Assembly: GCF_025938095.1 (NCBI RefSeq)
Contig: NZ_JAPCZF010000009.1
Coordinates: 62,001-126,000, forward strand
Direction of reading: 5' to 3'
From: Novosphingobium sp. JCM 18896
Lineage (GTDB): Bacteria > Pseudomonadota > Alphaproteobacteria > Sphingomonadales > Sphingomonadaceae
DNA: 64,000 nt
Positions 28,184 to 37,283 of the stretch are shown piece after piece. A program made the translations under genes and the position numbers. How positions within the stretch are numbered: the first letter of the stretch is position 1; every line of letters starts with the position of its first letter. The notes below the pieces were generated by a model. It worked only from the letters and a program-made list of their open reading frames with translations. It searched no databases and was not told the DNA's origin.

Positions 28184-29338
28184 TTACTGTGGACGCCCCC
28201 TGCGGATGACCCATCCTTCACAAAATCCTCTCCAAGATGCGATCATTTTGGCGCCACGAAGCCTCTCGAGACGATCTCCCATGTGGTCGCGATAAGCGTC
28301 AGCGATCATGTTGACATCCCAGCCCCCACCGAACTGACGCCCAATCTCGAGCAGGTCATTTGCTCCGAAGCTGATCGAGCCTCTGGGGAAGGTTCTATCT
28401 TCCGGCTTGATCACACTTTTAGTCGCAGCTCCGGGAAGCGCGCGCGCTGACTGGGCAACTGCAACATCCTCGACTGTCCCGTCTCTCCGAGCCTTTCGCC
28501 CCGACGAATGCCGGTCCAATTCGTCGACTGTATCAAGTACGTCGGGGGCGCCCTTGGGCTCGAAACGAAACTCAAGCTCGGTGACCGTCCTTCCCTTGCG
28601 GATCTCGCTCCATTCAACTTTGAAATGGGCGAGCTGGTCGATCTCCGCCTTTGCCTTCTCAAGCACCTTTCGGCGAAGCTGAGCGAAGTCAGTATAAACC
28701 TCTGGCGGAATTCCGAGCGCCGCCCGAAGGCTTGCCATATCACCCTTCCAGGTGGAATGCCGGCGATGCAAGCGCAGTGCCCCAAGCTCATAAAGCTTGA
28801 GCGCATAACTTGATCTGAACCCAAGGACGGCTTGGCGATTTAGTACTGCATACGTTTCAGACGCCTGGATGAGACGGCGAGCGTCGGGCGTGAATTCCCA
28901 TTCAATCCAGCCAGCCTCACCGTCTTCTTCACTCTCCTCGCGTGATCGAGAGATCAGCGAAAAACGTGTGGTGGCCTTCTTCCCGCGCCAAGATTTGTCA
29001 TCTACGGCGAACAAGGTTCGATGAAGCTCCTCGAGCATGTCACTGATACGCTCGTTGCCCTTGTGACCGCGGCGGATATCGGCTTTGCGCATCCGGTGTG
29101 GACGGTCTTCCCAGGCATCGCCGCCTGCGGTCAGAATCATCAAGGCCAAAAGGCGCGATGCGGTGAGACTAAGGGACTCGCCCTTTACGAATTTAACTTC
29201 GATGATGCTGCCGGGTTTCGCGAATTCATCGCCCCCCTTGGCTTTTAAAGCCGCAGCAACGCGCATTGCCCGACCCGGAGCTTCGTCACCACGAGCTGGC
29301 TCAGCTGTTTCAGCTATTTCGTCGGCTTGGTCATCCAT
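28184..29338 (-). CDS. repA: Rep_3-family replication initiator
   Basis: A 384-aa plasmid initiator. The Rep_3 (RepB/Pi/TrfA-like) double winged helix is seen in SLTASRLLALMILTAGG (about 55-72), AVLNRQAVLGFRSSYALKLYELGALRLHRR and FAQLRRKVLEKAKAEIDQL, with a basic WSEIRKGRTVTELEFRF strand after. The C-terminal 120 residues are an extra domain. It would bind the iterons at 29409-29696 to open the origin, and the inverted repeat at 29382-29415 as a dimer to repress itself. Rep_3 initiators define one of the main sphingomonad plasmid groups. Confidence 0.92.
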   Translation of the reverse strand: MDDQADEIAETAEPARGDEAPGRAMRVAAALKAKGGDEFAKPGSIIEVKFVKGESLSLTASRLLALMILTAGGDAWEDRPHRMRKADIRRGHKGNERISDMLEELHRTLFAVDDKSWRGKKATTRFSLISRSREESEEDGEAGWIEWEFTPDARRLIQASETYAVLNRQAVLGFRSSYALKLYELGALRLHRRHSTWKGDMASLRAALGIPPEVYTDFAQLRRKVLEKAKAEIDQLAHFKVEWSEIRKGRTVTELEFRFEPKGAPDVLDTVDELDRHSSGRKARRDGTVEDVAVAQSARALPGAATKSVIKPEDRTFPRGSISFGANDLLEIGRQFGGGWDVNMIADAYRDHMGDRLERLRGAKMIASWRGFCEGWVIRRGRPQ

Positions 29339-29381
29339 GCCATAATCCGATCAGAATCGGGTACATCGCCGTTAGTGGCTG

Positions 29382-29415
29382 CCTGACCTGACCTGTTTCG
29401 TCAAGTCAGGTCAGG
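29382..29415. promoter_or_regulatory. Inverted repeat before repA, probable Rep operator
   Basis: CCTGACCTGAC (29382-29392) and GTCAGGTCAGG (29405-29415) are perfect 11-base inverted arms with a 12-base loop, 44 bases upstream of the repA start. The arms contain the iteron core GGTCAGG, the classical arrangement in which Rep dimers bind an iteron-like inverted repeat and repress rep. Confidence 0.8.
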
Positions 29416-29696
29416 ATAGAAAGGCTGTGTATCCCCCAATTGGTCAGGATAGAAAATGCCTAGCGTGCGGCAGATGGGCAGCAATGCAGGCGAGTCGCAC
29501 AGCATAGCCAGCTATGGCGTTTTGCTGCGCTAAAACCCTCCCTCTAGAATTCTGGAGGGACAAATTCACCTCAGAATGGTCCCGCACTCGACCTCCCCCA
29601 AAAGGTCAGGATGGCCCCCGCTCGGTCAGGTAAGGCCCCCCACTAGGTCAGGAAACTGCCCCCACAAGGACAGGCAAAATCCCCCGCCAAGTCAGG
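29409..29696. other. Iteron origin of replication (oriV)
   Basis: The 560-base gap between repA and the primase-like gene holds no gene. GGTCAGG-type iterons lie at 29409, 29442, 29604, 29624, 29646, 29668 (GGACAGG) and 29690 (AGTCAGG). The last five are spaced 20-22 bases, about two helical turns, and most are followed by a CCCCC run. An AT-rich stretch (29697-29760) follows, suited to opening. A short hairpin (CCCTCC 29536-29541 / GGAGGG 29554-29559) lies between the two iteron groups. Confidence 0.82.
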
Positions 29697-29899
29697 ATAA
29701 CCGTTCTATCACATTAATATCGCTTCGTTTTTTAGGCTCTGAATCTGAATCCTTTTGAATCACGAATCCTTCCGCTGCAAGCAGCGGCGTTTTTAGAGAT
29801 GGTTCTTGGTAGATGGAAAAGCCGGCACACACGGTGCCAAAACAGGCAACCAAACCGAACAAAGGCAAGAGGGAGGGGTTTGGTCGGAAAGGAACGACC

Positions 29900-30736
29900 A
29901 TGACGCTCAAGGCTAATAGACCCTCCCAAGAGCTGGTGGACCTCGTCGGCGCCCTCCGCGGTATTTGGCACGGCAACTACGCTATGTGCCTTTGCCCCGC
30001 ACACGCCGATGCAAAACCGAGCCTGTCCCTGCGGCAGGGCGATCGTGGGATCATCGTCCATTGCTTCGCTGGCTGTCAGTCCGAGGATGTGTTGCGCGAA
30101 CTTCGCCGGGTGAAGCCTGCGGTGGGGACGCCCATGCCCGAATACCGCCAGCCAACGGGAAGCGGCAACGTCAGCAAGATCTGGGACCAAGGCCAGCCCA
30201 TCGCTGGAACCCTCGCTGAGCAGTACCTATCGATACGCAGGTTGCCGGCCGACCTTGAGGACCTCCGGTTTCATCCGCGCTGTCCTCATAAGCCCAAGCC
30301 GCATACCGAGTTCAAGCCGGCCTTGCTGGTAGCGGTTCGAGACCGTCTGCAGCTCACAGCAGTCCAGCGTATATTCCTCGATCCGGCCACCGCCTATCGG
30401 ACCGAGAAAGTCATGCTCGGAAGGCCGGGGCAGGGTGCCTGGCGACCAAGCCTCAATGGCGGGCGCAAGCTGGCGATCGCCGAGGGCATGGAGGACGCCG
30501 CGGCGTTCACGGCGATGCACGGAATTGTCTGCTGGGCCTCGCTTGGCGCAGAGCGACTTCACCTGCTGGCGCTTCCCGAAAACATCGAGGAGCTCGTCAT
30601 CGCCGAGGATAACAACGGTGCGGGCAGGGCAGGGGCTCGTCGCGCATGGGCTACCTATCAGCACAAGAAGCTGCAGCTCATCCGCAAGACTCCCCATCCC
30701 TTCGAGGATTGGGCCGAGGCCAACCTGAAACGGTAA
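29900..30736 (+). CDS. Primase-like protein with CHC2 zinc finger and Toprim domain
   Basis: About 278 aa from the ATG at 29900, which has AAAGGA upstream; an in-frame ATG at 29813 is possible but lacks a good site. The zinc-finger motif is CLCPAHADAKPSLSL...HCFAGC, as in DnaG-type CHC2 fingers. The C-terminal part is a Toprim fold with LAIAEGMEDAAAF (catalytic Glu) and ELVIAEDNNGAGRAGARRA (acidic pair). It may prime DNA synthesis on the transferred or replicating plasmid strand. It lacks the full RNA-polymerase core of DnaG. Followed after 51 bases by the helicase gene. Confidence 0.8.
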   Translation: MTLKANRPSQELVDLVGALRGIWHGNYAMCLCPAHADAKPSLSLRQGDRGIIVHCFAGCQSEDVLRELRRVKPAVGTPMPEYRQPTGSGNVSKIWDQGQPIAGTLAEQYLSIRRLPADLEDLRFHPRCPHKPKPHTEFKPALLVAVRDRLQLTAVQRIFLDPATAYRTEKVMLGRPGQGAWRPSLNGGRKLAIAEGMEDAAAFTAMHGIVCWASLGAERLHLLALPENIEELVIAEDNNGAGRAGARRAWATYQHKKLQLIRKTPHPFEDWAEANLKR

Positions 30737-30787
30737 AGGGGAGGGGGAGGGCCTGGTGCTGGCATCGTCAGCATCAGGAGCCTCGCA

Positions 30788-33700
30788 GTGACCGACCTTC
30801 TCACCTACACCAGTAGCGCGCAAAACGCCGCGATCGATCGCATCGCCGGGCACATCGCCAGCGGGACCATCAACCGCAAGGTGCTAAACCTTGAAGCCGA
30901 GACGTTGTTCGGTGGGACCAACGCCAACGGCTGCTGGACCCAGCGCGACACCTTCGAACTGCTCGAGCAAGGCCTAACCCGCCACGCCCTCGGTCTTCCG
31001 CGAGTGACATGCGCCCAGGACATTCACGCGTTGTCGGATCTTGTTGCAGCGCTGCCAACCCAAACGGTCCGCAGCGAGGACCAAATCCGATATCAGCAGT
31101 TCTCGACACCGCTCGATATAGCAGGATTGGTGGTCTTGCTTGCGCAAGTGAGGGCCACCGACATCGTGCTCGAGCCAAGCGCCGGGCATGGCAGCCTTGT
31201 CGCCATGTTGCCGGAGGTCAAAGACCTCCACCTCAATGAGCTCGATCCGAAACGACGGGACGCGCTCAAGCTCCTTTTTCCTGGAGCGACCATCACCGGT
31301 CATGACGCAGCTCTGCTCGCCGCGACGCTGGCGCCAGACTTTGCGCCCACGCTCATCCTGATGAACCCACCGTTCTCGCGCTCAGAGGGGAGGGGCGTCG
31401 ATCAATTCGCGGCGGTCCGGCACTTGCGCTCCGCGCTTTCTCGCCTCGCGCAGGGCGGGCGGCTCGTTGCAGTAATGCCCGACTGGTTCACTAGCAGCGC
31501 CAGCATGGGGCAGTCCTATGAGGCAACGTTCACCGGCTGCAGCGTGATCGGATCCTACCGGCTCGACAAATGCTACCAGAAGCAGGGCACGAGCGTCGCG
31601 GTGCGCATCTACGTCGTCGACAAGAAGCCTGGCCTCGGGCGCTCGACAATCGTCGCACGGGATTCAGTGGCGCAGCTCCTTGAGGCGGTGACGATAGTGC
31701 CGCGCTGCAGCGCCTCCCCGGTTCGACCGGCTACCGCGACCGCAGTCGCGCGGCCGAGCCTTTTCAAGGCAATGCGCGCGACCAAGAAGACGGTGCCGGC
31801 GGCGATTCCCGCTCCGAAGCGCAACGATGTCCTTCCCGTCCGCTTCACTGCCCTCCAAGTACCTCGACCTCTCGGCGAGCAAGCGGGGGTCTATCTGCCC
31901 TATCGGCCGAGCCGCATCGATTTCCACGAGGCCGGCCAGCATCCGACCGATCTCGTCGAATCCGTCGCGATGGGCTCTATCCCCGCGCCGGTACCCAATT
32001 ACGAGCCAAGGCTTCACGAGCGAATTGTTACCGAAAAGCGTCTGTCCGAGGCCCAGCTCGAAACGATCGTTTATGCGGGGAGCGCATGGACCCAATTCCT
32101 GCCGGGCCGCTTCGTCCCCGACAAGGAAGGCGTCGGCCTGATCCCCTCGGAGGACGGTCGGGAATATCGCAAGGGCTACTTCCTCGGCGATGGTACCGGG
32201 GCGGGCAAGGGCCGTCAGGTCGCCGGCTGCATTCTCGATAACTGGGTCAACGGCCGTAAGAGAAACATCTGGGTTTCAAAGAACGAGGCGCTGCTGGAAG
32301 ACGCTCGCCGTGACTGGCAGGCGCTGGGCGGTATGTCGGCCGACGTCCAACCGCTCTCGGCCTGGAAGATCGACGAGCCGATCACGCTCGCACAGGGCAT
32401 CCTGTTCGTGACCTTCCCGACCCTGCGCAGTCAGCGGCAGGACGCGTCTCGGCTGCGCCAGATCCTCGAATGGGCCGGCGAAAATTACGAGGGCGTCATA
32501 GCCTTCGATGAAAGCCATGAGATGGGCGGGGTCGCTGGCGGGGAGGGGGCTCTCGGCAAGACGGCCGGATCGCAGCAAGGCATCGCCGGTGTGCTGCTCC
32601 AAAATCATCTACCCGGCGCTCGGGTGCTATATGCTTCGGCGACGGGGGCGTCGGACGTCAACAACCTGGCTTATGCCGTCCGGCTTGGCCTTTGGGGGCC
32701 GGGGACGTCATTCGCCAATCGCGAGACTTTCATCACGGAGATCCGCGCGGGCGGGATCGCGGCGATGGAGCTCGTCTCACGCGATCTAAAGGCCCTGGGC
32801 CTATATCAAGCCCGCGCGCTGAGCTTCGCTGGCGTCGAATACGACATCCTCAAGCACGAACTTCGCCCAGATCAGATCGGAATCTACGACGCCTATGCAG
32901 ATGCGTGGGCGGTGATCCATCGCAATCTGGAGGAAGCGCTCGCGATCACAGGTGTGGTCGACGACATTGGCGGCGGCACGCTCAACAGCGGGGCCAAGGC
33001 TGCGGCGCGCTCGCGGTTCGAATCCTGCAAACAGCGGTTCTTCAACCAAGTGCTGCTGTCGATGAAGCTTCCCACCGTCATCGACGCGATCGACAGTCAT
33101 ATCGCCGGGGGGCAGTCGGTCGTGGTCCAGCTCGTGACCACGGCTGAGAGCATCCTCAATCGGCGGCTCGACGGCCTCAGCCCGGAGGAGCGCGCCCGGC
33201 TCGAAGTTGACCTGTCCCCACGCGAATACATCATGGAGTATCTCGAGCGGGCATTCCCGACCCAGCAGATGCAGACTTTCACCGACGACACCGGCAAGGA
33301 GTACTCGCGGCCGATGTTCACCGAGGCCGGACAGCCCGTGCACAACCAGGTCGCCCTTCGAGCGAAGCAGGATCTCATGGAGCGGATCTGCGTGATGCCG
33401 CCGATCAAGACCGCGCTCGACGCGCTACTCGAGCACTACGGCACCGAATCCGTCGCCGAGGTCACCGGCCGGTCCAAGCGCCTGGTCTCGCTATCCGATG
33501 GGCGACAGCGGCTCGAAAGTCGTTCGGCCCGCACCAATCAATCCGAGGCCGCCATGTTCATGGCCGGCGAGAAGCGCATTCTGGTTTTCAGCGACGCCGG
33601 CGGCACCGGCCGTTCGTATCATGCGAGCCTCGACGCCAAGAACCAGCAGCGCCGCGTTCACATCCTGCTCGAACCCGGGTGGCGCGCCGATCGCGCGATC

Positions 33701-34999
33701 CAGGGTCTGGGCCGAACGCACCGTACCCATCAGGCGACAACGCCGCTGTTCCGCCCCTGCACGACCGACTGCAAAGGCGAACTGCGCTTCACCAGCACCA
33801 TTGCTCGCCGTCTCGACAGCCTGGGCGCGCTGACGCGAGGCCAGCGGCAGACTGGCGGCCAGAACCTGTTCGACCCGGCCGACAATCTCGAAAGCGAATA
33901 TGCCAGGGCCGCGCTCGTGACCTGGTTCGGCCTGCTTCATACGGGCAAGCTCCAGAGCACGACGCTGCTCGATTTCGAAAGCCGGTCTGGGCTGAAGATC
34001 ACGACAGATGACGGCTGCATCGTTGAAGATCTTCCGCCAATCACTCGGTGGCTCAACCGGATCCTGGCGCTACCGATCGGGATGCAGAACGCGATCTTCG
34101 AGGAGTTCCTGGGCCTGGTCGAGGCACGGGTTGCGGCAGCGCGCGAGGCCGGCACACTTGATGTCGGCGTCGAGACGATCGCGGCCGACAAAGCCCGGGT
34201 CGTGGGCGACGTTGTCCTCCGGACCGATGCGCGTACCGGCGCGACTTCGCATCTGCTGTCGATCGAAATCGAGCGTGCTGTGCGGCCGACAACGCTCGAA
34301 CGAATACTCGCGATCGCCGAGCGAACCGACAAGCCGCAGTTCATGCTCAACACGAAGTCGGGCCGGGTCGCTTTCGCCGAACGAGCTCGGTCGCTGATGG
34401 AAGACAGCGGCGAACTCATCCAGCGGGTGATCCTGACGCGGCCGACCCGTCACGAGTACAAGATCGCCGCAGATCTCGCTGAAAGCGCATGGGAGACCAC
34501 GGATACCGATACCTTCGCGCGCCTGTGGGCGGCCGAGGTCGAGGAAGCGGCTGCCAAGACCGAGGTCGATACGATCCATCTCGCGACCGGCTTGCTTTTG
34601 CCCATCTGGAACTCTCTCCCGCACGACTACATTGCCGTTCGCCGGGTGGTCGACGGCGAGGGGAACAGCTGGCTCGGCCGCCTGGTTGACGAGAGCGATG
34701 TTGCCGGCGTGCTCGCCAAATTCGGGGTGGCCAGCGAATTCCAGGCTTCGCCCAAAGCGATCATGACTGCGCTCGCCCAGAAGGGCTCGGCGGTGGTCGA
34801 TCGACCCTGCCCCATGACGATCCGGAAGAGCCTGGTGAATGGTGAGCAGCGGATCGAGCTCGTCGGCGAACTCTACTCGCAGCTCGCTTGGTTGAAGTCG
34901 CTCGGGTGCTTCACCGAGATCATTCAGTTCAAGACCAGGATCTTCGTGCCCGTGGCCCAGGCAGACGCGATTCTCGCGTCGATCCTCAAGGAGGGCTGA
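30788..34999 (+). CDS. Strawberry-notch-type helicase with N-terminal methyltransferase fold
   Basis: A 1403-aa protein from a GTG at 30788. Residues about 95-290 form a class I methyltransferase with EPSAGHGSLVAML and the adenine-type NPPF motif (193-196). Residues about 440-1000 form a superfamily-2 helicase like eukaryotic Strawberry notch: Walker A GDGTGAGKGRQVAG (about 467), DEAD-type FDESHEMGG (about 573) and motif VI QGLGRTHRTHQ (about 971). The rest (1000-1403) is the SNO C-terminal region. Such MTase-helicase proteins occur on plasmids and phages; DNA methylation and remodelling are likely, targets unknown. Large proteins of this layout sometimes accompany anti-restriction genes, as here. 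Confidence 0.85.
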   Translation: MTDLLTYTSSAQNAAIDRIAGHIASGTINRKVLNLEAETLFGGTNANGCWTQRDTFELLEQGLTRHALGLPRVTCAQDIHALSDLVAALPTQTVRSEDQIRYQQFSTPLDIAGLVVLLAQVRATDIVLEPSAGHGSLVAMLPEVKDLHLNELDPKRRDALKLLFPGATITGHDAALLAATLAPDFAPTLILMNPPFSRSEGRGVDQFAAVRHLRSALSRLAQGGRLVAVMPDWFTSSASMGQSYEATFTGCSVIGSYRLDKCYQKQGTSVAVRIYVVDKKPGLGRSTIVARDSVAQLLEAVTIVPRCSASPVRPATATAVARPSLFKAMRATKKTVPAAIPAPKRNDVLPVRFTALQVPRPLGEQAGVYLPYRPSRIDFHEAGQHPTDLVESVAMGSIPAPVPNYEPRLHERIVTEKRLSEAQLETIVYAGSAWTQFLPGRFVPDKEGVGLIPSEDGREYRKGYFLGDGTGAGKGRQVAGCILDNWVNGRKRNIWVSKNEALLEDARRDWQALGGMSADVQPLSAWKIDEPITLAQGILFVTFPTLRSQRQDASRLRQILEWAGENYEGVIAFDESHEMGGVAGGEGALGKTAGSQQGIAGVLLQNHLPGARVLYASATGASDVNNLAYAVRLGLWGPGTSFANRETFITEIRAGGIAAMELVSRDLKALGLYQARALSFAGVEYDILKHELRPDQIGIYDAYADAWAVIHRNLEEALAITGVVDDIGGGTLNSGAKAAARSRFESCKQRFFNQVLLSMKLPTVIDAIDSHIAGGQSVVVQLVTTAESILNRRLDGLSPEERARLEVDLSPREYIMEYLERAFPTQQMQTFTDDTGKEYSRPMFTEAGQPVHNQVALRAKQDLMERICVMPPIKTALDALLEHYGTESVAEVTGRSKRLVSLSDGRQRLESRSARTNQSEAAMFMAGEKRILVFSDAGGTGRSYHASLDAKNQQRRVHILLEPGWRADRAIQGLGRTHRTHQATTPLFRPCTTDCKGELRFTSTIARRLDSLGALTRGQRQTGGQNLFDPADNLESEYARAALVTWFGLLHTGKLQSTTLLDFESRSGLKITTDDGCIVEDLPPITRWLNRILALPIGMQNAIFEEFLGLVEARVAAAREAGTLDVGVETIAADKARVVGDVVLRTDARTGATSHLLSIEIERAVRPTTLERILAIAERTDKPQFMLNTKSGRVAFAERARSLMEDSGELIQRVILTRPTRHEYKIAADLAESAWETTDTDTFARLWAAEVEEAAAKTEVDTIHLATGLLLPIWNSLPHDYIAVRRVVDGEGNSWLGRLVDESDVAGVLAKFGVASEFQASPKAIMTALAQKGSAVVDRPCPMTIRKSLVNGEQRIELVGELYSQLAWLKSLGCFTEIIQFKTRIFVPVAQADAILASILKEG

Positions 35000-35003
35000 A
35001 GAA

Positions 35004-35026
35004 GGAGGGGAGGGGGAAGGGGAGGG
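35004..35026 (+). other. G-rich polypurine tract (possible G-quadruplex)
   Basis: GGAGGGGAGGGGGAAGGGGA followed by GGG: four G-runs split by one or two A bases, 40 bases before the next start codon. Similar purine tracts precede several other backbone genes (see findings). A role in translation or transcription is speculative. Confidence 0.5.
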
Positions 35027-35065
35027 TGCTCCGGCAGAAGATCGGGGCTTCAGAAGGAAATCCCC

Positions 35066-37201
35066 ATGATCCAGACTGTCAAACTTGCCAAGCTCGTCCT
35101 CTCCGAAAACAACGTGCGCACTGATGGCGAACTCTTCATCGAACAGATGGCGGCCGACATCGGTGCGCGCGGCGTTCTGCAAAACCTGCTGGTTACGCCG
35201 GCCAAGCCCCGCGGCACCTTCGCGGTGTTCGACGGCGGGCGTCGGCTTCGCGCGCTGAACCTGATGGCCGAACGCGGCGAAATCGCCGCGGATAGCTTTG
35301 ACGTCTCGGTCCTCGTCCTCAAGGGAGACGATGCGACGCTGTCGGAGACCTCGCTGGCGGCTAACTTCCATCAGCTCAAGATGACGCCGGCGCAGGAATG
35401 CCGCGCGTTTCATCACTTCCTTGGCAATGGCGGTGATATCGCTGGCGTGGCGAAGCGGTTCGGTCTGACGCGTCGTTTTGTCGAAGGCCGGCTCCGCCTC
35501 GCGACGCTTGCCGAACCGATCTTCGAGGCATTGGCCAGCGGCAATCTCTCGCTCGAGATGGCCAAGGCCTACGCGTCGACCGATCAGCACGCGGTTCAGC
35601 TCCGGGTCTATGAGCAGGCGCGGTATCACGGAGAGAACCCGGACTACGTCCGCCGTTTGATTGCCAACGGTTCGACCCGGGGCAACGATCCGATCGCGCT
35701 ACTGGTCGGCGAAGAGGCGTACACCGCTGCTGGTGGCCGCATCGAACGGGACCTCTTCACCGAAGCTGCGGACGATCGTTGGACCGATCTCGAGATCCTG
35801 CAACAGCTCGCCGCTGCCAAGCTCGAGGCTGAAGCCGCGAGCTTGTCTGAAGAGACCGGTCTCGGCACGATCTGGCCCGTTGCCAACACGTCGAGCTGGC
35901 AGGCCGCGCGTGATATGGATCTGCACCGGGTTACTCTCCCGCCGGCGCCGTTGACTGAGACCGCGGTCGCTCGGATCGATGAAATCGAACAGCGCATCGA
36001 GGCGATCTGCAGCGAGGTCGACGGGCTCGATGAGGAATCCGACGAGGCCGTCGCCCTCAACGCCGAGTACGACCGCCTCGACGAGGAAATGCAGGAGCTT
36101 TCCAATCCGACGGCCGAACTTCCCGAGGAATGGAAGTCTGAAGTGGGCCGCTTCCTGATCATCACGACCAAGGGCGAGATGGTGCTCGAGGCCGACTTCT
36201 TCAGCGAGAAGCAGCTGCGCATAGAGCGCGACGAGGAAGGCAAGGTCACCGGCGGAAGCTTCCAGACGCCGACGGGATCGAGCCCGGTCGCGACCAAACC
36301 TTCGGCGCCCGAGGCCACGGCCCCCGGCGGCAAGGCTTACAGCGCTCGCCTGTTCGACGAACTGTCGGTCCAGCGCCGCAACATTCTCGCCGCCTCGCTG
36401 CTGGGCGATCCCGGCCTGGCGCTCGACTACGCGATCTTCGCGCTCGCCGACGGCATCCTGCATAGCTACGACAACCGCGGGACGACGATCAAAGCCGGTC
36501 GGCCGCAGGATCCGGTGTCGGCTGATGCGGTGCCCAAGGGCATGGCCGACGAGATCATCGCTGGCGCCTACGAGGCTCTCGACCGGGCCTGGGGCGAGCA
36601 CAAGAGTGTGGTCGACCGGTTCATGGCATTCCGTGATCTCGGCGACGAGGCCAAGGGCGCCTGGGTTGCCTATAGTGTCGCCACCTCGATCGAGGCCAAA
36701 ATGGGCTATGCTTCGGGCTACAACCCCATCCACGCGCAGCTCGGCCAGCTTCTCGAGATCGAACCTGCCGCGATGTGGCGCCCGACCTCGGAGAATTACT
36801 TCGACCGCATCAGCAAGGGTAGCATCCTCGACCTGCTGAAGGACGTCGGCGGCGCGGAATTGTCCAACCGCTATGCGGCCTCGAAGAAGACCGAGATTTC
36901 GGAAAGCTGCGCCAAGCTCTTCGCTGGCGAGGTCATTGTCGAGGACGCCATCAAGGAACGAGCGCTCGCGTGGGTTCCCGCCGCGATGCGGTTCGATTGT
37001 GATGCCCCGGGCGATGTGGAAGCGGAGGACATCGACGAGGCCCACGGTCTTGAGGGAAGCGGCGATGGCCACACGTCCGATGAAGATCCGAACGTGAGTG
37101 GCGTGCTCGCTGACGACAGCACGACCGACGAAGACCCCGGCAGCAGCGATACCGTTAGTGACACGGTCGACCAGGAGGAAGGCGAGGTTCTCGCGGCCTG
37201 A
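35066..37201 (+). CDS. Large ParB/Spo0J-domain protein
   Basis: A 711-aa protein. Residues 1-200 form a ParB-like nuclease/CTPase domain (VFDGGRRLRALNLMAERGE; ETSLAANFHQLKMTPAQEC) and a helix-turn-helix (GVAKRFGLTRRFVEGRLRLATL). A coiled-coil Glu-rich region follows (about 290-360), then a helical 300-residue part and a very acidic Asp/Glu/Ser tail. It is separate from the partition ParB at 25758. Proteins of this kind are found beside the helicase and ArdC in alphaproteobacterial plasmids and may mark or protect DNA during transfer; function is unknown. A strong terminator follows. Confidence 0.8.
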   Translation: MIQTVKLAKLVLSENNVRTDGELFIEQMAADIGARGVLQNLLVTPAKPRGTFAVFDGGRRLRALNLMAERGEIAADSFDVSVLVLKGDDATLSETSLAANFHQLKMTPAQECRAFHHFLGNGGDIAGVAKRFGLTRRFVEGRLRLATLAEPIFEALASGNLSLEMAKAYASTDQHAVQLRVYEQARYHGENPDYVRRLIANGSTRGNDPIALLVGEEAYTAAGGRIERDLFTEAADDRWTDLEILQQLAAAKLEAEAASLSEETGLGTIWPVANTSSWQAARDMDLHRVTLPPAPLTETAVARIDEIEQRIEAICSEVDGLDEESDEAVALNAEYDRLDEEMQELSNPTAELPEEWKSEVGRFLIITTKGEMVLEADFFSEKQLRIERDEEGKVTGGSFQTPTGSSPVATKPSAPEATAPGGKAYSARLFDELSVQRRNILAASLLGDPGLALDYAIFALADGILHSYDNRGTTIKAGRPQDPVSADAVPKGMADEIIAGAYEALDRAWGEHKSVVDRFMAFRDLGDEAKGAWVAYSVATSIEAKMGYASGYNPIHAQLGQLLEIEPAAMWRPTSENYFDRISKGSILDLLKDVGGAELSNRYAASKKTEISESCAKLFAGEVIVEDAIKERALAWVPAAMRFDCDAPGDVEAEDIDEAHGLEGSGDGHTSDEDPNVSGVLADDSTTDEDPGSSDTVSDTVDQEEGEVLAA

Positions 37202-37230
37202 CGCCGTCTCCTTCCTGCTGATGACAATCT

Positions 37231-37262
37231 GGGCCCGGCGCATCTCTCGCCGGGCCCTTTTC
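37231..37262 (+). terminator. Intrinsic terminator after the ParB-like gene
   Basis: GGGCCCGGCG (37231-37240), loop CATCTCT, CGCCGGGCCC (37248-37257), then TTTTC. A perfect 10-bp GC stem with a short T-run. Confidence 0.85.
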
Positions 37263-37283
37263 ATTTCGAAGAGGATCACGCCC

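Noticed and set aside
34070..35629. 519-codon minus-strand open frame across the helicase end and ParB-like gene
   Set aside because: Antisense to two well-supported genes, GC-driven composition, no family similarity.
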